Source: a virus. From it: a stretch of 24,622 nt of DNA. A program made the translations under genes and the position numbers. Location: IMG/VR virus record IMGVR_UViG_3300010373_000132, positions 1 to 24,622 of that record, one strand, 5' to 3'. How positions within the stretch are numbered: the stretch's first letter is position 1; every line of letters starts with the position of its first letter. The notes below the pieces were generated by a model. That model was not told where the DNA came from, did no database searches, and was given only the letters and a program-made list of their open reading frames with translations. This document shows positions 1-5,645 of this stretch, piece by piece.

Positions 1-1
1 G

Positions 2-580
2 AACATGGCAGTGCAAGAAGTCAATCAGGTTCGTTCTGCCGAAATCACCAAGTCGGTCGAGGTGGTGAAGGCCGAGGAAAAGAAACAGGTTTCCATCGTG
101 GAAGCCGAAGGCAAGAAGCAACAGACCATTCTCGTTGCGGAAGGCGATCTTGAATCGACCAAGCGCGTTGCGGAAGGTATTCAACTGACCGGTAACGCCA
201 AGGCTGAAGCCGAGAAAGCCATGCAACTTGCGCCTGTACAGGCTCAGATCGTTCTCGCCAAGGAAATTGGCGAAAATACCGGATACCAGCAATACTTGCT
301 CACGATCCGCAGCATCGAGAAAGACGAGAAGGTTGGCATCGAGCAAGCGGCGGCACTGGAAAAGGCCGACGTCAAGGTCATTGCCAATACAGGGAACGCC
401 ACCAGTGGCTTGAAATCGGCCATGGACCTGTTTACCCCAGCCGGTGGAACAACGGTCGGTGCGGCTGTAGAAGCCTTCATGCAGACGCCAACCGGTGGCA
501 GGATTGTGGATACCCTCACTGCTGCCGCAATCTCCAAAACAACCGGTGGCAAATCTCAAGGAAATGGTGTAGCAAAGTAG
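2..580 (+). CDS. Flotillin-like membrane scaffold protein, C-terminal part (5' end outside window)
   Basis: The reading frame is open at the window edge, so this is the 3' portion of a longer gene; the ATG at position 5 is probably internal. The visible 191 residues match the flotillin C-terminal region. They show Glu/Ala/Lys-rich heptads with repeated A-E-G triplets (KAEEKK, VEAEGKKQ, VAEGDLE), then EAEKAMQLAPVQAQIVLAKEI, a G-Y-Q-Q-Y-L motif, and a Gly/Thr-rich tail. Bacterial flotillins are membrane-anchored SPFH proteins that oligomerise through this coiled coil and organise membrane microdomains. The N-terminal SPFH domain would lie upstream, outside the window. By eye the fragment is richer in GC than the small genes after it, which would fit acquisition from a bacterium. 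It ends just before two hairpins, so it is the last gene of its transcript. Family assignment is strong; its role in a phage is unknown. Confidence 0.88.
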   Translation, partial: NMAVQEVNQVRSAEITKSVEVVKAEEKKQVSIVEAEGKKQQTILVAEGDLESTKRVAEGIQLTGNAKAEAEKAMQLAPVQAQIVLAKEIGENTGYQQYLLTIRSIEKDEKVGIEQAAALEKADVKVIANTGNATSGLKSAMDLFTPAGGTTVGAAVEAFMQTPTGGRIVDTLTAAAISKTTGGKSQGNGVAK

Positions 581-583
581 AAT

Positions 584-617
584 TCGACTCACCTTTTGGT
601 CCTCCGTTGTGAGTCGA
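584..617 (+). other. Perfect 9-bp inverted repeat (RNA hairpin) after the flotillin gene
   Basis: TCGACTCAC (584-592) pairs exactly with GTGAGTCGA (609-617) around a 16-base loop. It starts 4 bases after the flotillin stop codon and ends 1 base before the terminator hairpin. There is no U run after it, so it is not a terminator by itself. It may protect the 3' end of the mRNA or stall polymerase before the terminator. Confidence 0.65.
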
Positions 618-618
618 T

Positions 619-660
619 AGCCCGCCGTTGTATCCCTCAAGTGCCAACGGCGGGCTTTTC
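619..660 (+). terminator. Intrinsic (rho-independent) terminator of the flotillin transcript
   Basis: AGCCCGCCGTTG (619-630) pairs perfectly with CAACGGCGGGCT (645-656) around a 14-base loop, followed by a T run at 656-659. A 12-bp GC-rich stem with a short T tract is a standard bacterial terminator. It separates the flotillin gene from the small-gene operon beginning at 675. Confidence 0.9.
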
Positions 661-674
661 TATAGAGAATTCCC

Positions 675-1019
675 ATGATCAAATTCGTTGATACGCTGCT
701 CTACTATGATGAGCCCATGCTTTGCACTCTGAAGGATGAAGCGACAGGCCAGAATTATTTGGCTATGGCGATCCCTGAAGATGACGACAAGCGGACCATG
801 TACAGCGTCATTCGTGTTTCCGAATTTGATTTGACAAACCTTGGGGATATCACTGACCCAAGAGGAAAATCTTATCAGGCATTGAGTCCGAAGAAACTAC
901 GCGCTCTTTATCTGAGAGAGAATGAACGGGGATGGTTCAAATGCCATCTGTGCGACGAAGATATCAAATTGATTCCGCAGACCGTTCCCATGATCGAAGA
1001 TTATCTTCCGCTGGAGTGA
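675..1019 (+). CDS. Hypothetical protein, 114 aa
   Basis: First gene after the terminator, so probably the first of a new transcript. The 114-residue product looks globular and mixed alpha/beta, with no membrane segment. It begins with hydrophobic strands (MIKFVDTLLYYDEPML), has a C-x2-C pair near residues 95-98 (CHLC), and is acidic at the C-terminus. I do not recognise the family with confidence; the N-terminal pattern resembles small bacterial and phage proteins that start I-D-x-x-x-Y-x-E-P. The ATG lacks a strong Shine-Dalgarno sequence. The stop is 4 bases before the next start. Confidence 0.7.
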   Translation: MIKFVDTLLYYDEPMLCTLKDEATGQNYLAMAIPEDDDKRTMYSVIRVSEFDLTNLGDITDPRGKSYQALSPKKLRALYLRENERGWFKCHLCDEDIKLIPQTVPMIEDYLPLE

Positions 1020-1023
1020 AGCA

Positions 1024-1290
1024 ATGAAAACAATGGACGAATATTTCAAAGATGGGTTGCCCAACGATTTCAAACAGGCACAAGCCATTGCTGATGATAT
1101 TCATCTCAATATCTTCCGTAAGAAACAAAATGGCGTCGTTCTGCTGGTGATAGCAATGCTGTTAGCAAAAGCTATATCCAAGTCAAAGAACGAAAGAGTC
1201 GAAGAAGCCGGTTTTGATTACGTGCTTGCTTTCGCTCGAAACTTTCTCAAGCAATTTCGTGAGATGGAAAAGAATAGGACCGTGCAATGA
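1024..1290 (+). CDS. Hypothetical small helical protein with a hydrophobic helix, 88 aa
   Basis: Predicted to be all-helical: a charged N-terminal helix, a hydrophobic stretch near residues 37-50 (GVVLLVIAMLLAKAIS), then a charged helix. The hydrophobic stretch could be one membrane helix or the core of a helical bundle. The same layout (charged helix, hydrophobic helix, linker, acidic/basic helix) appears in the next gene and in the pair at 7147 and 7780, so these may be distant relatives. The stop overlaps the next start as ATGA. Function unknown. Confidence 0.72.
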   Translation: MKTMDEYFKDGLPNDFKQAQAIADDIHLNIFRKKQNGVVLLVIAMLLAKAISKSKNERVEEAGFDYVLAFARNFLKQFREMEKNRTVQ

Positions 1291-1517
1291 GTTTTACCAA
1301 GGAAGAAATCGAAAAGCATTACGATAAAGGCATGGAGATTGCAGAAGCACTCATCAAGATCATGCCACCATCGAACAATCTTGCTTTGCTGATTGCACTC
1401 GGAATATTGATTGGCAATGTCGCAAAGCTGTCTCCTGATGACGAAGTCAGGCGAAAAGTATTGGGGTTATCGGCTGCGGTTGCCGATGAAGTTTCAAAGA
1501 CAATGGAAGTGAACTGA
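1287..1517 (+). CDS. Hypothetical small helical protein, 76 aa
   Basis: Starts at an ATGA overlap with the previous gene, so the two are probably translationally coupled. The protein has an N-terminal charged helix, a hydrophobic helix near residues 29-44 (NLALLIALGILIGNVA) and a C-terminal helix ending VADEVSKTMEVN. Its layout is like the preceding gene, and I suspect a paralogous pair. The last base is shared with the next start codon (TGATG). Function unknown. Confidence 0.72.
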   Translation: MSFTKEEIEKHYDKGMEIAEALIKIMPPSNNLALLIALGILIGNVAKLSPDDEVRRKVLGLSAAVADEVSKTMEVN

Positions 1518-1933
1518 TGATTATCAAGCATTTCGTGACATTCTACAGTCCCGGCACTTTTGTCAGCGAGCAGACCACGAAAGAAATTGCTACATGGGAT
1601 GTCGTAACCGCTATGTATATGGCGGATCAAATCACCGAGCGATACGGCGCAACTCCATACGGTTTTCGTTTCAGCACTCGGGAGAATGACGGTATGAGTC
1701 TGGATTCCAAGGAAACCAAGACCAGCAATTTCTATTGGCTGGGTGGTAAAATCGAAACATTGGAAGAAATCGAAGCCCGTGCTGATCCGAAGGAAGCGAT
1801 TTTGTTGTCAAATATGAAGGGCAACGGTTATGATCGCATCGTTGTCAACGACAACTCATGGCGGTTTACCGGTCCGCTTGGCAAGGATGATGTTGTCCTG
1901 CCCTACAAGGCGAAGAAACGAGAACCAACATGA
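1517..1933 (+). CDS. Conserved phage-type hypothetical protein, 138 aa
   Basis: A soluble protein starting IIKHFVTFYSPGTFVSEQTT, with an A-T-P-Y-G-F-R-F motif near residues 45-52. From memory, this opening (TFYSPGTF...E.T.K.I..W) recurs in unnamed proteins of many large phages, which supports a real gene, but I know no function. The C-terminus is basic. It overlaps the start of the next gene by 4 bases (ATGA). Confidence 0.75.
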   Translation: MIIKHFVTFYSPGTFVSEQTTKEIATWDVVTAMYMADQITERYGATPYGFRFSTRENDGMSLDSKETKTSNFYWLGGKIETLEEIEARADPKEAILLSNMKGNGYDRIVVNDNSWRFTGPLGKDDVVLPYKAKKREPT

Positions 1934-2175
1934 AGATGAGAGAATACGTGGATTCTATACAAGGTGATGGTGCTTGGGATAGAATCCACGAAATGATCCA
2001 GCAAGGACGGATTGATGGTTGGGATATGCCACCTGTTAATGTGGATGGACACGAAGTCCACATTTTTCCCGGTGAAGATCGGGAAGTAACACTAGAGCAA
2101 GTCCAGAACGAAATCCGAAAAGTCTGGAAACAAGCACCGCCACCATGGGAAAGATACAAAGATGAAACACATTAG
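1930..2175 (+). CDS. Hypothetical protein, 81 aa
   Basis: Small acidic soluble protein, starting MKMREYVDSI at an ATGA overlap; a second in-frame ATG two codons later could also serve. It is rich in Trp and Asp and ends in a basic tail. Codons 7-20 contain a perfect 12-bp inverted repeat (listed separately) that could form an mRNA hairpin just after the start. It overlaps the next gene by 14 bases. Function unknown. Confidence 0.68.
   Translation: MKMREYVDSIQGDGAWDRIHEMIQQGRIDGWDMPPVNVDGHEVHIFPGEDREVTLEQVQNEIRKVWKQAPPPWERYKDETH
1947..1990 (+). repeat. Perfect 12-bp inverted repeat inside a coding region
   Basis: CGTGGATTCTAT (1947-1958) pairs exactly with ATAGAATCCACG (1979-1990) around a 20-base loop. 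It lies 17 bases downstream of the start codon of the 81-residue gene. An RNA hairpin here could affect translation or mRNA processing; it could also be a protein-binding palindrome. No T run follows, so it is not a terminator. Confidence 0.6.
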
Positions 2176-2563
2176 TCCCGAAGCATTTGTCAATGCTGTT
2201 CCGCTTGAAGAGAAGCAATTCACCCTGAAAGATTTGTCCAATCTTCTTCGTGATCCTTCACAGTGGCCGGAAGGCTTCGTTTGGGATTACACCGACGCTG
2301 AATACTGTGCGATGGGTTTGGTCGTAAAAAGCGTTCCGTCTGTAAGACAGATGGTCAATGGTAACAACAATGGAGGGGTTTACCTAAACAACTACCTCCA
2401 CACAATGGCAGATTATTTTGGTATGCCTTTGTGGGCGGCGCGCAAAATTTTCTACAGGGCGGGTGAAAATGCCAGATTTGGTATTCTGGATATTCAGATG
2501 GAAAAGGTCAAACCGCAACGTGTCGCCAAGTTGATCGACAAGTATCTAGCAGAGACGGCATGA
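2162..2563 (+). CDS. Hypothetical protein, 133 aa
   Basis: Soluble protein with Trp-rich motifs (SQWPEGFVWDY near residues 33-43) and a central stretch G-N-N-N-G-G-V-Y-L-N-N-Y. The C-terminal half is helical and ends KLIDKYLAETA. It overlaps the preceding gene by 14 bases and the next start by 4 (ATGA). I do not recognise the family. Confidence 0.72.
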   Translation: MKHISPEAFVNAVPLEEKQFTLKDLSNLLRDPSQWPEGFVWDYTDAEYCAMGLVVKSVPSVRQMVNGNNNGGVYLNNYLHTMADYFGMPLWAARKIFYRAGENARFGILDIQMEKVKPQRVAKLIDKYLAETA

Positions 2564-2664
2564 GTATCTTCAATCCAGATTTCTGGACTCCAGATCATGC
2601 AATTGGTGCTTTCTTTCTTATCCTGATCGGAGGTGCCATTATTCGATCTACATGGTTTGATTGA
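2560..2664 (+). CDS. Very small single-span membrane protein, 34 aa
   Basis: A short frame at an ATGA overlap: MSIFNPDFWTPDHAIGAFFL, then ILIGGAIIRSTWFD. Residues 14-28 form one hydrophobic helix (AIGAFFLILIGGAII). The overlap at the start and the next ATG directly abutting the stop make it a plausible member of the operon despite its length. Function unknown. Confidence 0.5.
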   Translation: MSIFNPDFWTPDHAIGAFFLILIGGAIIRSTWFD

Positions 2665-2838
2665 ATGAGTCGTCTTGTTCGCGAAGCACTCCAAGACGCT
2701 GAGTTGCAAATCAGGTATTTGCATGAGCGTCTTGGATATGAGACAGGCAGCGGCAATGCTGTACTGACTAAAATCAGCATTGCCTTAGAGGAAGTGATCC
2801 ATGAAGAAATACGAAATCAAGTGGACAGACCTCGCTAA
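2665..2838 (+). CDS. Small helical hypothetical protein, 57 aa
   Basis: ATG follows the previous stop with no gap. The 57-residue product (MSRLVREALQDAELQIRYLH...) is a charged amphipathic helical protein, probably a coiled coil. It overlaps the next gene by 38 bases in another frame. A GAGGAAG Shine-Dalgarno site for the next gene lies within its coding sequence. Function unknown. Confidence 0.5.
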   Translation: MSRLVREALQDAELQIRYLHERLGYETGSGNAVLTKISIALEEVIHEEIRNQVDRPR

Positions 2839-3103
2839 GGCATTCGCTGTCAAGTGCGGTGGGTTGTCGGCAGTCGAAGAACAAGTTCGCGGTGAGATTG
2901 CTGATTCTGGCATAAGGAACATCAGCAATCTGATGTTTCATGTCGTGATTGTAAATGATACGAATTTCATTTGCACTCCGATCAATGAAAACTTGTTACA
3001 GGTCGATACCGCGACCTATGAAGAAATGGACGATAAGCTAGACGCTGGCCCGTTTGCCGGTTTCAAAGTTTGTTTCCCCAATGCCGATTCAGAGGATCGC
3101 TGA
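2801..3103 (+). CDS. Hypothetical protein, 100 aa
   Basis: Preceded by a good Shine-Dalgarno site (GAGGAAG, 8 bases before ATG). The product looks mixed alpha/beta: an N-terminal helix with KWTDLAKAFAVKCGG, hydrophobic strands (MFHVVIVND), and an acidic C-terminus. No membrane segment is seen. It ends 1 base before the next ATG. Function unknown. Confidence 0.7.
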   Translation: MKKYEIKWTDLAKAFAVKCGGLSAVEEQVRGEIADSGIRNISNLMFHVVIVNDTNFICTPINENLLQVDTATYEEMDDKLDAGPFAGFKVCFPNADSEDR

Positions 3104-3104
3104 A

Positions 3105-3299
3105 ATGAAAACTCTTCTATATTTTCTCTTTGTTATTCAACTGCTGTGTGTCGCGCTGGAAAGCACTTTGTTGTATTACAATCCTGATTCCACACTCATT
3201 CAGATTTGTTTTGCTATTGCTGTTGCTTGCGCGGCATATACAGTGCTGCAAATTAACAGGATAAGGAAGAACAATGCTTTTATTTCTGGTGATTACTGA
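3105..3299 (+). CDS. Small two-span membrane protein, 64 aa
   Basis: I chose the ATG at 3105 rather than an upstream in-frame ATG at 3054. It sits 1 base after the previous stop and has a GAGG Shine-Dalgarno site 9 bases upstream; the earlier start would overlap the previous gene by 50 bases. Two hydrophobic helices are visible (LLYFLFVIQLLCVAL and IQICFAIAVACAAYTVL), then a basic tail (INRIRKNNAF). The first helix could also act as a signal anchor. Function unknown. Confidence 0.62.
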   Translation: MKTLLYFLFVIQLLCVALESTLLYYNPDSTLIQICFAIAVACAAYTVLQINRIRKNNAFISGDY

Positions 3300-3426
3300 G
3301 TGGTGTTGCGTCTTCGCATATACATATCTTGTATACACGCAAGGATTTGGTTGGTTTGATGCAATCGTCATGTCAATCCTTTTATTTCTTGCGGTGGGAA
3401 TGACCAGAGATTATTTCAGGACGTGA
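3274..3426 (+). CDS. Very small membrane protein, 50 aa
   Basis: A short frame overlapping the previous gene by 26 bases, with an AGGA-type ribosome binding site (ATAAGGAAGAACAATG). The protein starts MLLFLVITEWCCVFAYTYLV and has a second hydrophobic helix (DAIVMSILLFLAVGM) and a short polar tail (TRDYFRT). Function unknown; support is the start site, overlap and membrane character. Confidence 0.52.
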   Translation: MLLFLVITEWCCVFAYTYLVYTQGFGWFDAIVMSILLFLAVGMTRDYFRT

Positions 3427-3430
3427 TGGT

Positions 3431-3853
3431 ATGGACTGGCATTGGGCGCAAATGGCTATCGAAATCGGTGAGAAGGTTCGCAGACCACACTGGCCGATTG
3501 AAATCGAAGATGGCAATTTGCTTGTCTGGCATGTCTACACCGATTATAGTCGTTCTGGTTACTACGTCGGTTGGTATTCCGGCGTTATCGGCGCTGATTA
3601 CAGCGAAGAACTTGTTGGGTTTGGAACCTCCAGCGGAATCTACATGCCTTCCGCCGAAGATTTAGCTGCTACTGATTGGACCACCGACAAGAAAACATCG
3701 TTGGCTGAAATCAATTATCTCGATACGCATCGTGTTCCGAGAGTGATTCACGAACCAAATCCAATCATTCCAGCACCAAGCGACAAGTATGTTTATGTTG
3801 CATGGGGATGTCTGATTAGCGTTGTCTTAATGCTAATTACTATATGGGGATAG
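3431..3853 (+). CDS. Tad2/DUF2829-like protein with a C-terminal membrane anchor
   Basis: Residues 9-83 follow the DUF2829 pattern: A-x3-G-E-K-V-R-R (9-18), a Trp shortly after (W21), strands with L-V-W (31-33), and the closing motif M-P-x-A-E-D-L-A-A-T-D-W (72-83). DUF2829 includes Thoeris anti-defence protein Tad2, a small oligomeric protein that traps cyclic ADP-ribose-type signals made by ThsB TIR enzymes, so the NADase effector is not triggered. Here the domain continues into a linker and a hydrophobic helix at 120-139 (YVYVAWGCLISVVLMLITIW), unusual for a family normally 80-100 residues long and soluble. Placement among short accessory genes fits an anti-defence role. Fold family is fairly likely by motif; ligand binding is inferred, because many DUF2829 proteins are untested. 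Confidence 0.68.
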   Translation: MDWHWAQMAIEIGEKVRRPHWPIEIEDGNLLVWHVYTDYSRSGYYVGWYSGVIGADYSEELVGFGTSSGIYMPSAEDLAATDWTTDKKTSLAEINYLDTHRVPRVIHEPNPIIPAPSDKYVYVAWGCLISVVLMLITIWG

Positions 3854-3856
3854 GAT

Positions 3857-4090
3857 TTGAAAATAGAGAGAAAATGTAATCCGACAACCTGTGAAAATGG
3901 TAAGTGTCGGGCAACTGGAGAATGCATTGATATTCCTGAATCAGCAATAGAGGAACTTCAAGCAATTCTTGACGAGCATCGTGATGAAATCATCGAGGAA
4001 GTAGCACAGATGCTTTCTGTTTCTTATCCAGACAACACAAATACGAATGCTTTCTGTGCAGCAATTCGTTCACTCAAAAAGGGGAAGTAA
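3857..4090 (+). CDS. Cys-rich small acidic protein (putative zinc binding), TTG start
   Basis: Reads from a TTG start at 3857, preceded by GGGGATAGGA. The next in-frame ATG is about 50 codons downstream and would remove the cysteine cluster, so TTG is preferred. Residues 7-23 contain C-x4-C-x4-C-x5-C (CNPTTCENGKCRATGEC), which may bind zinc or form a disulphide knot. The rest is an acidic helix (ELQAILDEHRDEIIEEVAQM) and a short tail. The last base is shared with the next ATG. Function unknown. Confidence 0.6.
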   Translation: MKIERKCNPTTCENGKCRATGECIDIPESAIEELQAILDEHRDEIIEEVAQMLSVSYPDNTNTNAFCAAIRSLKKGK

Positions 4091-4203
4091 TGTCTTTCGT
4101 TCTAGGATTTGCTATTGGCGCTGTGATTGGTTGGCAGTTTCCACAACCGGAATTTGTCAAAACAGCCGTTGATTGGCTAAAGAATAAAATCCAGTCTCAG
4201 TAA
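4090..4203 (+). CDS. Very small phage membrane protein, 37 aa
   Basis: Starts at a TAATG overlap with a strong GGGGAAG ribosome binding site. The sequence MSFVLGFAIGAVIGWQFPQP followed by a W-L-K-N-K-I tail has a Gly-rich membrane helix, a P-Q-P turn and an amphipathic C-terminal helix. From memory this layout (G-x3-G-W-x-x-P-Q-P ... D-W-x-K/R) is common to tiny proteins of many large phages, which supports a real gene. It is the last gene before the terminator at 4218. Function unknown. Confidence 0.65.
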   Translation: MSFVLGFAIGAVIGWQFPQPEFVKTAVDWLKNKIQSQ

Positions 4204-4217
4204 AAGCAATCAATTGC

Positions 4218-4263
4218 AAACTCCCGCTTAGTGAGCTACAAACTCCTAAGCGGGAGTTTTTTT
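4218..4263 (+). terminator. Intrinsic terminator whose 3' arm carries the next gene's ribosome binding site
   Basis: AAACTCCCGCTTAG (4218-4231) pairs perfectly with CTAAGCGGGAGTTT (4246-4259) around a 14-base loop and is followed by seven Ts (4257-4263), a strong terminator. The ATG of the next gene is at 4264, directly after the T run. The only Shine-Dalgarno candidate is GGGAG at 4252-4256, inside the stem. Any read-through mRNA would therefore hide the ribosome binding site in the hairpin, so the element may act as both terminator and translation switch. Confidence 0.88.
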
Positions 4264-4506
4264 ATGAAAGATCACATCTACCGACGATATTTGTTGCGGA
4301 AGCCGCGCAAGCTGAAACCAATGCCTCAACCGCCAGAAGGTTGTATGTTTTCACCGTGGCCGTCGAGAGACATCATTCCCATATCACTAGTGGAAAGTGT
4401 TGTAAAAGATGGTTATAATGGTTATGATGGTTACGATAATCTAACACCAGAAGAACGCAAGGAACGGCGATTGAAAAGAATGCCGGTGTTGCCAAATGAT
4501 GTATGA
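4264..4506 (+). CDS. Basic hypothetical protein, 80 aa
   Basis: Start chosen at ATG 4264, 7 bases after the GGGAG in the terminator stem. An upstream in-frame GTG at 4231 would be in the hairpin loop and is less likely. The product is basic and Pro-rich at the N-terminus (RRYLLRKPRKLKPMPQPPEG), has a short G-Y-N-G-Y-D-G-Y-D repeat near residues 51-59, and ends with a basic helix (ERKERRLKRM). It may bind nucleic acid, but no known domain is seen. It overlaps the next gene by 11 bases. Confidence 0.62.
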   Translation: MKDHIYRRYLLRKPRKLKPMPQPPEGCMFSPWPSRDIIPISLVESVVKDGYNGYDGYDNLTPEERKERRLKRMPVLPNDV

Positions 4507-4855
4507 AACCACGATATACGCTGTCGGATTTATCGTCATCATGCTTTGCTTTATTGTATTGTGTGCTCTGGCAATTGGTCTTGCCGTTGCTTTGTTGTTT
4601 CTTTGGTTTCCCAAACTGCATTGGGGCCGACCAAAATTCGAAATGCAACTTCGCACTTATGATCCACGAATGATCATGATAACAAAACAGGATTGGCTTG
4701 GGTTAAAATATCCCAATATCACGCCAACACCTACCATCTCCAAGAAAACACTCGTCCAGAATCTTACAATCAAAAAATGGTATGGATTCAGTAGCAAGAA
4801 CAAGGTAACTTGGTATTTTGGTTTACTCCGCTGTGAAGAGAACAAAGATGATTAA
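4496..4855 (+). CDS. Membrane protein with an N-terminal helix, 119 aa
   Basis: Starts with two adjacent ATGs (4496 and 4499); either may be used. A long hydrophobic segment at about residues 9-37 (VGFIVIMLCFIVLCALAIGL and onward) is one or two membrane helices. After that comes a soluble basic region rich in Lys, Trp and Tyr, ending RCEENKDD. The topology suggests an inner-membrane anchor with an exposed basic domain. The stop overlaps the next gene by 8 bases. Function unknown. Confidence 0.66.
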   Translation: MMYETTIYAVGFIVIMLCFIVLCALAIGLAVALLFLWFPKLHWGRPKFEMQLRTYDPRMIMITKQDWLGLKYPNITPTPTISKKTLVQNLTIKKWYGFSSKNKVTWYFGLLRCEENKDD

Positions 4856-5189
4856 TCACATTTGGGCTTGTTCATGCGGTGCTCAACATCCTTGTACGGC
4901 AGAAGATCAGGCAATCGGAGCGGTCTTTCATTGCACGGATTGCGACATAACATGGGGTTGTGTCCGTTCTCCCAAAGGTCCGAAGGTTTGGTGTGCTTTG
5001 CGACCAAGTGACGTCGAGTTTCATGGCTTGCTGGAAAATCCAGAGGAAGAATTGGATTACACTGGAACACGATGCAGTGTATGTGGTGAAGAACAGTATG
5101 ACACGCCGAGCGGTGTAACCTGTCCGAATGGTCATGGCGGCGCTGATTCTGTGTTTTGGGATAATCCAGACCTAACGAGGAAAGAATGA
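4848..5189 (+). CDS. Putative zinc-ribbon protein, 113 aa
   Basis: The ATG at 4848 follows a GAAGAG site and overlaps the previous gene by 8 bases; an upstream in-frame start at 4818 would need a longer overlap. Cysteines occur in pairs: C8-S-C10 near the start, C-T-D-C near 29-32 followed by a further Cys at 38, then C-S-V-C-G near residue 76 followed by C-P-N-G-H about 17 residues later. The two clusters look like zinc ribbons, often used for nucleic acid or protein contacts. The stop overlaps the next start by 4 bases. Family not identified. Confidence 0.68.
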   Translation: MINHIWACSCGAQHPCTAEDQAIGAVFHCTDCDITWGCVRSPKGPKVWCALRPSDVEFHGLLENPEEELDYTGTRCSVCGEEQYDTPSGVTCPNGHGGADSVFWDNPDLTRKE

Positions 5190-5389
5190 CAACGAAATAT
5201 AAAGTTGGTGACAAGGTGCAGAAAATCGGTGGCCGTTATGGTGGACCGGGACGGATTGTTGGCATGACAGAAGATTTAGGTGCTATAGGCGGTCCTTACA
5301 TTCTGTACAACGTCGCAATGAGAGTCGAGGGTGGATATGGCGAGTTTGTCCATGTCTTTCCCGCCTCAATGCTGGAGCCTTTGGAATGA
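5186..5389 (+). CDS. Small SH3-like beta-barrel protein, 67 aa
   Basis: The sequence starts MTTKYKVGDKVQKIGGRYGG and continues P-G-R-I-V-G, strands, and a closing F-P-A-S-M-L-E-P-L. The motif V-G-D-K-V near the start, Gly-rich turns and alternating hydrophobic strands are typical of small SH3/KOW-like barrels. Proteins of this shape are common in phage accessory regions, with no single function. It overlaps both neighbours by 4 bases. Confidence 0.68.
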   Translation: MTTKYKVGDKVQKIGGRYGGPGRIVGMTEDLGAIGGPYILYNVAMRVEGGYGEFVHVFPASMLEPLE

Positions 5390-5502
5390 CATACGCAATC
5401 GTCTTGGGAGCAATCATACTTGTTCCTTGTCTCGCTTTCGCTGTTCATCAATTCTTTGTTGAACGAACAGCAAAACCTACCAATCTTTCAACCGAGGAAT
5501 AA
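5386..5502 (+). CDS. Very small membrane protein, 38 aa
   Basis: Starts at an ATGA overlap. Residues 3-20 are hydrophobic (YAIVLGAIILVPCLAFAV), followed by a polar tail (ERTAKPTNLSTEE). It could be a single-span anchor; the Cys within L-V-P-C-L-A is not a convincing lipobox because positive charges are missing from the N-terminus. Two bases separate it from the next ATG. Function unknown. Confidence 0.5.
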   Translation: MTYAIVLGAIILVPCLAFAVHQFFVERTAKPTNLSTEE

Positions 5503-5504
5503 AA

Positions 5505-5645
5505 ATGTACTTACTTGATCCGAATGCTCCCACAATTCCGGCTGGAAATGTTTCCCTTGGTCTCGTCGTCGGAGCCCTTTCTTTCTTTGTGATTGCCGCC
5601 TTGGTTATTTGGGGCGCTTCAATCCTCAATCAGGAAATGAAGTAA
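5505..5645 (+). CDS. Very small membrane protein, 46 aa
   Basis: Product starts MYLLDPNAPTIPAGNVSLGL and has one long hydrophobic helix at about residues 17-40, ending in a short polar tail (LNQEMK). A CCGAGGAA ribosome binding site lies in the end of the previous gene. The last base is the first base of the next ATG. Function unknown. Confidence 0.55.
   Translation: MYLLDPNAPTIPAGNVSLGLVVGALSFFVIAALVIWGASILNQEMK

Noticed and set aside
244-552. 102-residue - strand frame in the flotillin gene
   Set aside because: The + strand frame matches flotillin very well; this is its complement.
3423-3665. GTG-started frame overlapping the Tad2-like gene
   Set aside because: The 3431 frame carries the DUF2829 motifs for its whole length, and this one ends without any domain.
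4231-4263. GTG at 4231 as the start of the 80-residue gene
   Set aside because: It would place the terminator hairpin loop and T run within the coding sequence; ATG 4264 has a Shine-Dalgarno at the right distance.
5386-5502. Lipoprotein signal in the 38-residue protein (L-V-P-C)
   Set aside because: There is no positively charged N-terminus and the mature part would be about 24 residues; a plain membrane helix explains it.
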